The notes: generated by a model not told the origin, from the letters alone. DNA of 64,000 nt from Congeria kusceri (GCA_027627225.1 CM051027.1:85995951-86059950); one strand, 5' to 3'; shown: positions 36,462 to 48,959, numbered from the stretch's first letter. Numbers and translations are program-made.

Positions 36462-37330
36462 CCCCCGCCGCGAAGCCCTTCGTCCGTCCGTCCGTCCGTC
36501 TGTCCGTAACATTTTTGTGTCCGCTATCTCCTATACCCTTTGAAGGATTTTCATGAAACTTGGCTCAAATGTTAAGGTCATTGAGACGATGTACAGAAGG
36601 CATGAGTCAGTCACGCCGGCTCAAGGTCAAGGTCACACTTGAAGGTCAAATATTTGAGCCTCCATTTCGTGTCCGCTCCATATCTCCTATGCATTTTGAA
36701 GGATTTTCATGAAACTTGGCTGATATGTTTAGGTCATTGAGACGATGTGCAGAACACATGGGCCTTTCACACCAGCTGAAGGTCAAGGTCACACTTTAAG
36801 GTTAAATTTTGGAGCCTCCATTTTCGTGTCCGTTTTTCGTAACCGCTCCATATCCAGTATACCCTTTGAAGGATTTTCATGAAACTTGCCTCAGATGTTT
36901 TGCTCATTGAGACCATGTGCAGAAGGTATAAGCCAGTCACGCCAACTCAAGGTCAAGGTCACACTTGAAGGTTGAATGTTTGAGCCTGTATTTTCATGTC
37001 TGTTCTAAATCTCCTGTGGCCCTGTAAAGGATTTTCATGAAACTTGCCTCAAATGTTTATCACATTGAGGCAATGTGCAGAAGGCATGAAGCAGTCATTC
37101 CACCTCAAGCTCAGGGTCACACTTGAAGGTCAAATGTTTGAGCCTCCATTTTTGTGTCTGCTTCATATCTCCTATGCCCTTTGAAGGATTTTCATAAAAC
37201 TTGGCTGAAATGTTTATCACATTGAGGCGATGTGCAAAAGGCTTGTGGGCATGTATGCAAAAATGTCCTTAAATAATTTGTCTAGCTGATTTACTCTCAT
37301 ACATTGAACCAGTAAGGACCTGGATATATT
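36462..37330 (+). repeat. Satellite-bearing element, about 155 bp unit x5
   Basis: It opens with CCCGCCGCGAAGCCC and GTCCGTCCGTCCGTC. Units carry TTTGAAGGATTTTCATGAAAC and AAGGTCAAGGTCACACTTGA. Confidence 0.7.
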
Positions 37331-37416
37331 TTCTCTACCCTGGTATCCAACTTTTCGCAGTCAATTTCGGAGGAATAGTGTTAATGCTGCAGTTCTGAAA
37401 GATAAGGCAAGAGTTT

Positions 37417-38785
37417 AAGCTCACCTGAGCACGAAGTGCTGTGTGACCTACTGGTATAGGGGACCTCTCAGGCGACGTCCGGCGTCTATCGTCCGTCATT
37501 AATGTGCCATCAACAATTTGGACCGTTATCGCGATAAAGACTACATTTTTTATTGAATCTTGACCTAACTTGCACAGTTTGTGTAAGACCATAAAATCTC
37601 GGATGGGATTGATATTGGGTCAGATCACACCAGTAACACCAGAGTTATTGCCCCTTTTTCATGCAAAAAAAGTACATAAGTGCCCTTTCCAACATATAAA
37701 CATTATTTTCCATCCAATCTTAACCAAACTTTCACAGTTTGTGTATGACCATCAGATCTCAGCAGACATCAAAAATGGGCCAGATCTTTTTCAAACACTA
37801 GAGTTATAGCCCTTTGTTTATTAAAAAAATATTCGAAAATGGACATTATTCAGGATAGAGAGACATTTTTCATCCAATCTTCACCAATCTTGCACAGTTT
37901 GTCTATGACCATAAGATTAAAGGTGAAGTCGAATATAAGCAAGATTGGACCAGAAACACCAGAGTTATTGCCCTTTGTTTGTCCATTTTTGCATATTTTT
38001 TTCACATTTTTCAGGATGGAGACTGCATTTTTCATCCTATCTTCACCAATCGTGTACAGTTTGTCTATGAACGTAAGACTACAAGTGAAGTCGAATATAA
38101 GCATGATTTGGCCAGAAACACCAGAGTTATTGCCCCTTGTGTTTGGAAAAAAACATCAACAAGTTATCAATAATTGGCTTGCACACATGATTTTTCATTC
38201 AATGTTGACCATACTTACACAGTTTGCGCATGACCATCAAAATTGTTTGATAAAATTTGATTTCCAATAGTTCCAAGACTTGCATGCAGTTATTTGTAAA
38301 TGCAACTTCGATGTCTTCAGTGTCTGCATTAACATCATTTATCATCATTGGAAAGAAAATTAATGCATTAACATCATTTATTATCATTGGAAAGAAAATT
38401 ATCAAAGAAAAAGCAAAACTGTACATTATAACATAGCCATCCCAATTATCGCATTGCAACTAGTTTTCAAAAACTGTTTGCGAAAAAGACATCAAAACTT
38501 ACTGTTTGTGCATTTTCCAGAATTGTCAATGACTTAATGAAAAAGGGTCAGGTAAGAATATCAAGAAAAATGATTTGAGAAGCATTAGCAAAAAAACGAA
38601 CATCCACTACCCATCTCATACTTTAGTTAGCCCATTGCACTAGCCGATGTTTTACAACAAAATTGATCCTACCTCCTCTGTGTATTGTTCAGATACCTTA
38701 ATTTTCAAACCTGTCACAACAGTATGGTCTTCATCTGTACCAGTTCTCAGGTGAGCGCTTTGGGCCATCATGGCCCTCTTGTTTT
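37417..38785 (+). repeat. Satellite-bearing element related to 17579-19050
   Basis: It starts AGCTCACCTGAGCACGAAGTG and ends GGGCCATCATGGCCCTCTTG. The unit and 3' flank (ATTATCGCATTGCAACTAG) are shared with 17579-19050. An internal 50 bp direct duplication (GCATTAACATCATTTAT) is present at 38323-38395. The 143-codon frame here is repeat-derived. Confidence 0.75.
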
Positions 38786-39478
38786 ATATATTTCCAGAAA
38801 TTTGTTGCTCAATCTGACCCATTGTTGCCTTCTGCTGCAGTTTTATGATCACCTACAAACTGTGGAAGTTTAGTCAAGATTGGAAGAAAAATAAAGTCTA
38901 TGAACAAAAAAGGCAATGTTTGCATTTTTTCCACATACAAGGTTCCATTACTCCGGTGTCTGTGGTCTAACCTTACCCATTTCTGGCTCCTGCTGAAATC
39001 TTTTGGTCACACGCAAACTGTGGAAGTTTGGTCAAGATTGAAAGAAAAATGAAGTCTTAATCAAGGTAAAATGGCAATTTTTGCCTTTTTTCAACAAAAA
39101 AAAGGCAGCATAACTCTGGTGTTTGAAGCCAAATCTGGCGCAATGTTGACTTCTACTATGATCTTTTGATAATACACAAACCTTGGAAGTTTGGTCAAGA
39201 TTGGTAGAAAAATGAAGTCTCTATGAACAAAAAAGGCAATTTTTGTCTTTTTTTCCCACAAACAAGGGGCCATAACTCCAAGGTTTCTGGTCCAATTTGG
39301 CCCATTATCAATACCAACCAAGATTATATGATCTTACACAAACTCTGCAAGTCAGGTCAAGATTGAATAAAAAATGTATTCTTTATCGCGATAACGGGCC
39401 AAATTAGTGATGACGGACGACGCCGGAGAGGTCCCCTATACCAACAGCTCACCGAGCACTTTGTGCTCAGGTGAGCTA
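38786..39478 (-). repeat. Satellite-bearing element in inverse orientation
   Basis: It ends on the plus strand with ACCAACAGCTCACCGAGCAC and CACTTTGTGCTCAGGTGAGC, the inverse of the usual start, and has a CGACGCCGGAGAGGTCCCC segment. It abuts the element at 37417-38785 tail to tail. Confidence 0.7.
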
Positions 39479-39655
39479 ATTAGTATTGAATTGATTAATG
39501 TATTTCATACAAACTATGGTAAGCCAATAACTATTTGCCATTAGTATTCCCAGTTTAAAGGGCCATATTAATGGTATGTCCCATAAATTTAGACACATTT
39601 TAAAACAAACCATATATTCCCAATTTTCATGAATATATTTTGGCAGTAGCAATAA

Positions 39656-40005
39656 TATATTGATGGAATCATTAAGAACAAATTATATAAAACGCCAAAA
39701 ACTTTTCAATACACAGTTCCATCAGGATTTGAACTCAGCCTTCAAAATCATGCACTTCAATGGAAATTTTCCTTCGCTAGACTACATTTATTAATAATGT
39801 GCATGCGTGTAGCGGTACTTCATGTACATTTCATTCATATCGATTTTACTTCTACTACTTATTTTCCAAAACAAATATTTTACTGTTTGATTATAAAAAT
39901 GAGACCTATTTGTGAAGTAATCATTTAATGCATAGTTCATAAACTAAAATTTTATTTTATAAAATATACTGTATTAGCCATCTATACACCCCTTTAAGTA
40001 AACCA
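39656..40005 (-). repeat. Dispersed repeat with tRNA-like box, copy 2
   Basis: This is a diverged copy of 15012-15400, with ATATTGATGGAATCATTAAG, AGGATTTGAACTCAGCC, CATTTCATTCATATCGATTT and TACACCCCTTT in the same order. Confidence 0.5.
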
Positions 40006-40559
40006 AAAAAGTGTACCTAGTTTCCATGAAAGTATGAGTTACAAGGTGATTACTCAGTTATCAGTCAATCAATCAAGGTGTGACACCCTAGAGTGAAAAC
40101 TTGCAGCAGACTCCCCTTATCTGTGGGCTGGCAATTATAGAACATTACTCTTCCAATCCATTCAATTTTGCACTTAACATGTCTTTCTCCAATGGTTCAA
40201 TGCTTAGTGCATGGTGTATGTTTATTTTGTGCTACAAGTTTTGAAGCTATTTTGACATTTGTTTATGAGTCTGAAACTTTGCATTGATGATGCCAGTTTC
40301 TGAGGTTTTCATGAGAATTTATATGACAGTTTGTAAACATTGCAAATACAATATTTATGAACATCATATCTAAAAGTAAGAATAGTTATTACTGGCAATT
40401 ATTTATATCTAAGAAAAGTTTATATTACATCCAATAACTTTGTGAGTCAATGTTTTGTGATGTTATTTAGCAGTAATCAGTGCTTCTTAAAATTGTTTTT
40501 GGATAACAATTGCTGCGTTATATGATGAGTAGAACATCACAACATGTGAGTATACTTTC

Positions 40560-41238
40560 TTTTTGGGGGAGCATACAGTCGCCCCTTTGTCCGTCCGTCC
40601 GTCCTTCCCTCACACTTTCTTGTCCGGAGTATTTCTCAGCAACTACTGGCTGGAATTCAACGAAACTTCATGGGAAGCTTCATTACCCAGTGGAGGCCTG
40701 CATATAACCAGGACGTTCCGCTTCGGTGATTTTTTTCAGAGTTATGGGACTTCAAATATTTTTTAAATTAGTATATAGTGCACATTTCTTGACTTTCTTG
40801 TTCGGAGTATTTCTCAGCAACTACTGGCCGGAATTCAAAGAAACTGCATGGGAAGCTTCATTACAAAGAGGAGGTGTGCTTATTACCGGGACGTTCCACT
40901 TCAGTGAATTTTTTTTTTAAGTTATGGGACTACGAAAATTTCTCGCATATAGTATATAGTGCACAATTCTTGTCCGGGTTATGTCTCAGCAACTACTGGC
41001 CAGATTTAAATGAAATTTAATGGGAAGCTTCATTACCAAGAGGAGGTGTGAATATTAGCAGGATGTTCCACTTCAAAGATTTTTCTTAGAGTTATGGGAC
41101 TTTGAAAATTTCTGAAATATAGTACACATTTCGATTGTAATTTTGTGATTTTAACATCTTTGCCCTTCTCATTGCATTTATATTGCTTGACAAAGCGCAT
41201 TGTGGAGCATACATCAGTTTTACTGATATCCTTGTTTC
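40560..41238 (+). repeat. Satellite-bearing element, about 155 bp unit
   Basis: It begins GGGGGAGCATACAGTCGCC and GTCCGTCCGTCCGTCC. Units carry ATTTCTCAGCAACTACTGGC. It ends with the hairpin ATCAGTTTTACTGAT followed by ATCCTTGTTT. An inverse relative is at 50987-51701. Confidence 0.75.
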
Positions 41239-42027
41239 TTCTGTCTGTTTTATTTTCACATGATCTTCAAACACTAGAACATCACTTGCAATCAAAAATA
41301 AGTTTGTAATTTTGTGTCACAAGGTATTGTATTAAATATAGTATGTTAAGTATGTAATATCAACATCACAATTTGTTTGCGTAGTTGGGAATATTTCAAG
41401 AGCAGTACATAATTCTTAAAACTATTGAAATCTTATCTAGCACAAGATATCTTATCATGCAATAGATGTTAGCAATAATAAATTATATTTCATCGAAAGT
41501 ATAAGTAACAATTGTTTGAAATTAAAGCAACTATTTACACAAATGGACAGCTGAATTGGATTGTATGGAATGGCATATGTGGATGTAAAAACATACTTTA
41601 TTTAATGCATGATCGTACCAGTAAACAGAACTGTGTGACTAAAATTTAAATTGTCAATTTAATGAATACTTTTTTTGGGATGAGCTATTCTGCATATGGT
41701 TCAATCCCAAATATGTTAGAAAAGCAAACATTTATCCTATATTGTTTACTAACCTGGTAACCTTTGTGTACAAGGGCACATGTAAAGTACTGGTTGATTC
41801 CCTATCCACTAACTGTAACAGATTGTGTTATTATTGCAAAACCATTGGGGACAAATTTCAATATTTTAGAAGAAAACAACAAAATGTTACATCTACCAAA
41901 ATGTGTTGGGTTGGGTTTGTTATAATTTGTCACTATGAATACACATTTAAATGTCATGACCGAGGGGGGTCACTGATGAATGATCCAGCTATGCAATGAC
42001 ATGCTGAAGCTGTCGCTTCCAGTACTT
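41239..42027. other. No gene supported
   Basis: AT-rich. An 85-codon plus frame at 41742-41999 has Cys and His residues but no recognised domain or splice sites. Confidence 0.35.
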
Positions 42028-42255
42028 ACGTTACATTGTGTGGATGATACACTGGTCCGTGGGTTGGCAGAGTGATGTCTTTGGAAGCAGGAACTGGATC
42101 TTGTTCAGTGAGATGTGACTGTGCATTGTCAATGAATAGAGGAATCTTTCTCTGTGACTGGTTCATGCTTGAATCCAACCACTTCAGCTAGTCCTCCATG
42201 ATTCCAGTCATCCTCCACACTTTCTTGTTGGATTAATAGCTGACTGTTAGCTTGT
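42028..42255 (-). pseudogene. Tigger/pogo-type DDE transposase fossil
   Basis: On the minus strand the frames read SNKKVWRMTGIMED, then LKWLDSSMNQSQRKIPLFID and NAQSHLTEQDPVPASKDITL. This matches the SNKKAWMT...WL..LD..M..Q.RKILL..DN..SH part of Tigger-like (DDE_1) transposases, including the second catalytic Asp. A stop lies between MED and LKW, and the N-terminal part is not recognisable, so it is a decayed fragment. Confidence 0.7.
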
Positions 42256-42570
42256 CAGAGTACCAAAGCAGCATGTTTTCTTTGATTTGTCAATCACAGT
42301 CGGTGTCATCATTTCACTAATGCACACAATCCCATTGTTATGAAATCCTTTGATCTATTTCCACCAACAGGTCACTCCCTTCCTGAAGTAAGTTAATCTG
42401 AAGAAATAAAAAACACAGATATAAAACATAACTTCAAAGGATATGCAAAATAAGAACATAGTTATTAAACATAAAAGGCATTAGTGTCTTGTTATCTACC
42501 ACTTCTGTTGGACCTCAGCCCGCTCTCCACTTCAATATTGTGGTGACATAGAAAAAGCAACTTATGATCA

Positions 42571-42881
42571 AATGGGGTTTATTTATACATACTGTAAACT
42601 CCCAATTGCTTGAAGTTGCAGAGACCAGCAATGAAACTCTGAGCCATCTATACTTCGGAGCCAAACCAAGTCCAAGTTTGTGTACTTGTACAGGTGGAAA
42701 TTTGTTAGCCTTTAAGTTTCATATTTAATGGGGTTTATTTATACATACTGTAAACTCCCAATTGCTTGAAGTTGCAGAGACCAGCAATGAAACTCTGAGC
42801 CATCTATACTTCGAGCCAAACCAAGTCCAAGTTTGTGTACTTGTACAGGTGGAAATTTGTTAGCCTTTAAGTTTCATATTT
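42571..42881. repeat. Near-perfect tandem duplication of a 155-156 bp unit
   Basis: Copies at 42571-42726 and 42727-42881 differ by one deleted base (TTCGGAGCC against TTCGAGCC) as far as I can read. The unit does not belong to the satellite families around it. Confidence 0.85.
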
Positions 42882-43069
42882 CTAAAGGAAAAGTAATCAG
42901 ATAACTTTAACCCCACACCATTATATACATATAAAAACTGAATATTTATTTTCACATTTTATTAACATTATTTTAAAACTGAAGTTTATACTGACATTAA
43001 TTAATAAAATATCAATAAACATATACAAAAGCAATAAGATGTTATCACATTCCATACACAGCCCAATTC

Positions 43070-43728
43070 CATATACCGGTATGAAAAACATGGATGTCGG
43101 GGAGGTGGGCAGTTTTCCTGGCTATATAGAAACTTAAAAAATCTTCTGGATTTCAAACTAATTTGATAGAATTGTCCTTATGTGACACTACCAAATTTCT
43201 TCAAATCATTTTGATTTTTTTAACAACATGGCTGCCAGGGGGCGGGGGAGTTTACCTTATATGGCTATATAAAAAACTTTGAAAATCTTATTGTCAGAAA
43301 CCGCATGCTTGATTTTAAACTTATTTCATATAAATGGTCCTTGGGTAACACTACTAAATTCCGCCTTTCGTCCATCGCTCGTCGTTTGTCCTCAACATAT
43401 ACTATGTGAACACTCTATGGACCACATTTATTGCCCAATCTTCATGAAACTTTTCCAGAACATTTGTTCCAATGGTATCTCAGAGGAGTTCAAAAACTAG
43501 GTCACTTGGTAAAATTGAAGGAAAGACTTGTGAACACACTTAAGGCCAAATTTGTTGCCCATCAACATGAAACATGCACAGAACAGTTGTTCTTACGATA
43601 TCTTGGTCGAGTTTGAAACTGGGTCATGTTGGGAAAAAGCTTGTGAACACTCCAGAGGCTACATATGTGGCCAGATCAACATGGAACTTGCTCCTCAGGT
43701 GAGCGACCTAGGGCTTCTTGTTTAAAGA
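43070..43728 (+). repeat. Satellite-bearing element (AACATGG..GCCAGGGGGCGGGG type)
   Basis: Diverged units carry AATCATTTTGATT and AACATGGCTGCCAGGGGGCG. It ends CTCAGGTGAGCGACC, then TAGGGCTTCTTGTTT. Relatives are at 57045 and 63678. Confidence 0.6.
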
Positions 43729-44689
43729 TATTTCTTGTTTCTCTTAAAATTTCAAATATTCTGTTTACACAAGCATGTCTAGAAAAGATAGAAATAAATT
43801 ACTGTCAACCTTTAAAACTTGTGTAAGAGTCGAATGGATTTGTTTTTATATCATGAATTATCTCTGCTTTTCTCAGGGTTTGGTTTCAGCTTAAATTCCC
43901 CACCACATACCTGATGCAGTGACTGATTTCTTGTGACTGACACACTTCTAAATGCTTCTAAATGCTCTGAAGGATAAAAGTGTATTTGAACTGAGTTTTG
44001 TAATATCTTTAGAGTCTAAACGGCCTTTGTTACTATCTTACTACAAGTTAGGTTTGCATACTGCAACAAATTATTGCTCTGTGCTTATTACTGTAAGAAC
44101 ATTTAATACACGATTATGTGAAGTTGGAATAAGATGTCAAACATAGAATAAACTGTTTTATTACAGCAATGTTTTATATTCAGTTTTCCATTTGTAATTT
44201 GGTAATTTTGCAGAGTAATTAGTGCAATAGACACCTGCATATATAACTGCATCAGAAAACTTGATTTTACCACAAAACTGTATACTTGTATGCATTTACA
44301 AAATTTGCACACACAAAAATGAATTGTGTCCATGCGTGCATGAACCCTGTTTATAAATACAGTAAAAATTATCAAAGACACAATCAGTTTTAATGAAAAT
44401 GTCATGGAAAAATGCTAATTACACCAAAAGTATTGACAGAATATAACAAACATACATAACATGAAATGCTCAGTTTTATGTGAAAAAAGAAACAAAAATC
44501 ATGTCCATTCTATGTTTGATGTCTTATTCTTACTTCACATAATACAGTGTTATTTGAATATTATTTTGTCACATCACAAGATACGTTTGCATGCTAATTA
44601 TTCAGTTTATTAGAACTTACATGCAACACATTTGAACAAACGCAAGAGAAATCTGTTTGTAAAATTGTATTGCTTGTTTCAAGAATGTT
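43729..44689. other. No gene recognised
   Basis: AT-rich, with only short open frames and no splice support. TTCTATGTTTGATGTC near 44510 is the inverse of GATGTCAAACATAGAA near 44132, a short dyad enclosing about 370 bp. Confidence 0.35.
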
Positions 44690-44985
44690 TTTTCGGCTTA
44701 GCTGTCTAATATCACTTTTTACCTAGAAAACTGAATGCCAATAGAATTGAGATAATTTTCTAATTTTAAGGTGGCAAACTTACAACAATGGTTTAATGTA
44801 TACCAATAACTGTTGCATATTTTGGGGGGATTACGATTTACATAATTGTTTACATAAGCGATTAAAATAAAGTTATAAGCATATCTTCGACATACACTCT
44901 AGAACTGAACATAATTATGAACAATTTTACTCATTGTATGTCATGAACAGAATGTAATATTCATTCACATAATGAAATAATTATT
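44690..44985 (+). repeat. Foldback family, left-type arm (copy 3)
   Basis: It shares TAGCTGTCTAATATCAC, CAATGGTTTAATGTATACC, TTTACATAAGCG and TCTTCGACATACACTCTAG with 25393-25858. Its outer part gives way directly to the satellite element at 44986. Confidence 0.7.
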
Positions 44986-45678
44986 GGGGGGATATATTGC
45001 TTTGCACCAGTCGGTCGGATGGTCGTTTGGTCTGTCCATAGACCATTTCGTTTCCGCACGATATTTAGTGAACGCTGGTTACTTGGGAGGAAAGAAAGAT
45101 GCCTATTGATTTTGAGGTCAAAGGTCAAGGTCACAGGGGCTTGTAACATAAAATTCGTTTCTGCACGATATCTAGAGAACGCTTTGACCTACGATCATCC
45201 AAGTTGATATGCTGGTTACTTGGGAGGAAAGGAAGAGGCCTATTAATTTTGAGATCAACAGGTCAAAGGTCAAGGTGACAGAGGCTTGTAACATGAAAAC
45301 TGTTTTCTCTGTAGACCATTTTGTTTCTGCAGGATATCTAAAGATATTTTGGCCTATTTGATGTTTAAATCAAACAGAAAACAGGTATCCTTATATAATA
45401 GACTGTAAAAATAAATCCATAATTATACTCTATCTTTCTTTCAGCGTTGTATTTACTTTCTAATGCATTAAATTTAATTTCCTCTCCATGTGTTAATGTG
45501 CATTTACAATATTAAAAAAGTCTCTTTAACAATTGCACATATTGATGATTTGGCTGCAAGTCGGGGGGGCATACATGTTTTACAAACATCTGTTGTTAAA
45601 ATAAGCCAATCCTCGGGGATGCAAATTCCAATTGGGTAACAAGGTCTAAGGTGAGCGTTCTAGGGCCCTCTTGTTTCA
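44986..45678 (+). repeat. Satellite-bearing element (GGTCGGATGGTCG type)
   Basis: It starts GGGGGGATATATTGCTTTGC with GGTCGGATGGTCG, and has units with CGTTTCCGCACGATAT and AGGTCAAAGGTCAAGGTCA (45115-45133). It ends AGGTGAGCGTTC and AGGGCCCTCTTGTTTC. Confidence 0.7.
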
Positions 45679-46371
45679 GTGCACCATTGCCGTACCAGTT
45701 ATAAACAAATTTTAGTCCTGCGTCCATAAATAGCTCCTGGTATAGACTTTGAATTAAGTGCGCTGCGTCCAGTAACAGACGCAGTTGTTTTTGAGGCTGA
45801 GACGAAATTGAAACACATAGCGAACGATACTAAGGGTACTTGTGTGCATTTGTAAAGTCTTGAAGACATTTGGTGTCCTAATTGCTAGTTAAATGAATGA
45901 AGTTCCCATGCATGAATTTTGCATGGAGAAATCCCGTTATGGTGGTCAGTAAAGTACGTAACATACGGAATTATATACAAAGCAACATGGTTTAATATGC
46001 AGATTTAATTATAAGTGGTGAAAAAGTTACCAAGTTATTTTAAGTTTTAAAATTGTTACTTGTTTTATATATTTCAAACTTCAAATACTGTACAACATGT
46101 TTCATAGACAGCCCTAACATGACTAGTCCAGTTTATGACAATCGATATTACTGTTAGAAGTACAGTGATTCATGAAAAGCATGCAAAGTGGATGAAGCAG
46201 TACTGCAATGATCGATTTAATCCAGAGCAAGTTCGCTTTAAACCGAAAGTGTTTATAAAAGTATTGCAAAGGTACCTAGAAATAGTAGATCTAACAAGAT
46301 CTTTTGAAAACAATAGTATTATTGTCACCAGTAGAGTGTGGACATTCATAAGTAACTGGTAAAAGATGGCA
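45679..46371. other. No gene clearly supported upstream of the Tc1 fossil
   Basis: A 75-codon plus frame lies at 46135-46362 directly before the Tc1 fossil. It may be a degenerate N-terminal part of it, but shows no recognisable helix-turn-helix. Confidence 0.35.
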
Positions 46372-46850
46372 CGGAGTTCTCTTTAAGTTATTCTCAAAGA
46401 CTGTTAAAGGATGCTGGCTTTATAAACAGCAAGCCCCATTATTCACAAATGGTGAAGGAGCACTACTTACAGCCAATAGTGGATTTCTGTTCCATGTTGG
46501 TCTATTGTAAATTGACTCATTAAACGACAATCTTTACTGATGGAAGTTCTTTACAGATACACAATAACCTAACAAGTTATAGACCAGAGGGATCAGCAAG
46601 GACCTCTTTTCCTAAGCTTAAACAACCTCAAAAAGTTCATGTGTGGGTTGGAATAAGTCACACACCTATGGTTACATTTGATGGCACCTTGAATAGTCGT
46701 TATTTTATGGACAACATACTAAAAGAGGCATTCCTGCCATTCTTGAAATCTAAGTATCCAGATGGACACAGATTCCAGTTATCCCAATACATCATTCAGC
46801 ACTAACATGGAAATTTGTGGCTGACAATGGAATAAATTGGTGGAATGTGA
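46372..46850 (+). pseudogene. Tc1/mariner-type (DD34E-like) transposase fossil
   Basis: Successive plus frames read SLSYSQRLLKDAGFINSKPH, then YSQMVKEHYLQ and IVDFC. These continue to TIFTDGSSLQI (first catalytic Asp), KVHVWVGIS, TFDGTLNSRYFMDNILKEAF, LPFLKSKYPDGHRFQ and INWWN. The order is that of Tc1-like transposases. Stops interrupt it at about 46507 and 46803, and the QDND block carrying the second Asp is replaced by LSQYIIQH, so it is dead. Confidence 0.82.
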
Positions 46851-47267
46851 CCGTCAGGTATTTGTAATTAAATATTACCTAGAAGTAAATATTTTTACAC
46901 ATTTTCACACACACATGCACGACAGGGTTGGCATAAAACCCGGGTTTTATAGTGTTGACCGGCCCGGGCAGGTAATACTGGGAAAAACCGGGTTTTATAG
47001 GGTTTTACTGGGAAATAGTGGGCAATACTGGGGAAAAAAGATATTGCACAATTATGTTTACATTACATACTTATAATGAGTTTCTACATTATAAACACAT
47101 ATCTGTTATATACTGTAAGTTACATTGTTTATTTCTTTTTCATGTGGAAACATTATACTGATTATTTCTTTTTTTAATTTTCACAAAATTTAAGTTGGAT
47201 TTTTTGGTCAGTCTGGGCAATACTGGGTATTACTTGGCATCTGTGTTTTTACTCACAATTCATTATA

Positions 47268-47716
47268 TTTTTATGCCCCCAAAGTAGGGCATATAGTAGT
47301 CACACCGTCCGTCTGTGGGTGGGTGCGTGCGTGGGTGGGTCCGTCCGTCCCGACTTCGTTTCCGCTGTGTAACTTTTTAATGCCTGGTTGGATTTTAATA
47401 TAACTTCAGATTATAATTACCCATGACTAGAAAATGTGTCGCGTACAATCCAATGCTTGTCAGTCAAAGGTGAAGGTCACAATTCAAGGTCAAAGGTCAT
47501 GAATTTTTGTTTCCACGCCGTAACTTCTAAATGCCTGGATGGATTTTATTATAACTTTAGATTATTATGCCACATGACCAGACGATGTGTTGCCTGCAAC
47601 TCCCATACTCGTCAGTCAAAGGTCAAGGTCACAATTCAAGGTCCAAGGTCATGAATTTTCGTTTCCGCTCCATAACTTCTAAATGCCTGGATGGATTTTA
47701 ATATAACTTCAGATTA
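47268..47716 (+). repeat. Satellite-bearing element fragment
   Basis: It opens with the hairpin TATGCCCCCAAAGTAGGGCATA and GTCCGTCCCGAC. Two units carry AACTTCTAAATGCCTGGATGG and TCAAAGGTCAAGGTCAC. Confidence 0.7.
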
Positions 47717-48590
47717 CTTTTCGGCGTAGCTGTCTAAGATCACTGTTTACCTAGATTTCTTGCGATAATTATGCAGCGGGAAAATTGAATGCCAATAGAA
47801 TTAGGCATAGAATTGATGCATGTACGAGTATATTAACGCAGCTATATACAACGGCTGCTAGCCACGTGCGCTATTTTCAGAATGACACTACTGTTTCTGG
47901 AATGTGATGAACTCGGTAGAATCAATGGGCTACATGAAACGGCAACTCTATGAATGAGATTTATGAATGGGAACATTGCACAATTGCTATTTATAGAGCT
48001 ACCGCTTATATAAATGTAGGCTAAACAAAATAGTTATTTCGTTACGTGAATGAATATAGCATTCTGTTTATGGCATACAATGAGAAAAAACTTTCATAAT
48101 TAGCCTCAGTTCTAGAGTATATGTCGAGAATATGTTTCTAACTTCATTTTAACCGCTATGTAAACAATTATGTAAATTTTTAATCCCCCAAAGTATGCAA
48201 CAGTTATTGGTATACGTTCAACCATTGTTTAAAGTTTGCATTTTCCCTAAAATTAGACAATTTGCCTAATTCTATTGGCATTCAATTTTCCCGCTGCATA
48301 ATTATCGCAAGAAATCTAGGTAAAAGTGATCTTAGACAGCTACGCCGAAAAATAATCTGAAGTTATATTAAAATCCATCCAGGCATTTAGAAGTTATGGA
48401 GCGGAAACGAAAATTCATGACCTTGGACCTTGAATTGTGACCTTGACCTTTGACTGACGAGTATGGGAGTTGCAGGCAACACATCGTCTGGTCATGTGGA
48501 TAATAATCTGAAGTTATAATAAAATCCATCCAGGCATTTAGAAGTTACGGCGTGGAAACAAAAATTCATGACCTTTGACCTTGAATTGTG
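47478..48590. repeat. Large palindrome: 330 bp arms around a 455 bp spacer
   Basis: The left arm 47478-47807 and right arm 48263-48590 are inverse copies with only a few differences. The arms include satellite units plus the foldback terminus TTCGGCGTAGCTGTCTAAG. The spacer is foldback-family sequence. Confidence 0.8.
47820..48354 (-). repeat. Foldback family, right-type arm (copy 4)
   Basis: It runs from GGCTGCTAGCCACGTGCGC to GATCTTAGACAGCTACGCCG. It is duplicated in the same orientation at 48960-49487. Confidence 0.75.
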
Positions 48591-48852
48591 AATTGTTACG
48601 ACTATATTTTTGATAACGCAACCATAAAAATTCATTAGACTATGATGTTTTTAAATTATATCAATAGAAATATGATATATCAGGGGTTCCTGTGTATAAT
48701 TAGTATTGCAAATTGTGTATTCATGCTACGCGGATAACAATTCGACGCATTCCGAATCTTCTTTCATAACATTTTTCTATAGAAAATGTAGCATCTTTTT
48801 ATAGATTAAATAACATCTACCGGAGAAGTTGATAGAAAGATGCAATTATACC

Positions 48853-48933
48853 ACGACATAATTATGTCGTTCCCACGAGATAAGATCTCGTTCCAACGAG
48901 ATAAGATCTCATTCCCACGACTTAATATGTCGT
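48853..48933. repeat. Four consecutive dyad-symmetric motifs at 21-22 bp spacing
   Basis: The motifs are ACGACATAATTATGTCGT (48853-48870), ACGAGATAAGATCTCGT (48875-48891), ACGAGATAAGATCTCAT (48896-48912) and ACGACTTAATATGTCGT (48917-48933). They are joined by TTCC(C/A)-type linkers. Confidence 0.8.
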
Positions 48934-48959
48934 GGGAACAACATAAATAAATACATGCA

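Noticed and set aside
37839..38270. 143-codon plus-strand frame
   Set aside because: It consists of tandem satellite units (repeated PIL/VHSLSM-like phrases) and reflects array periodicity, not a gene.
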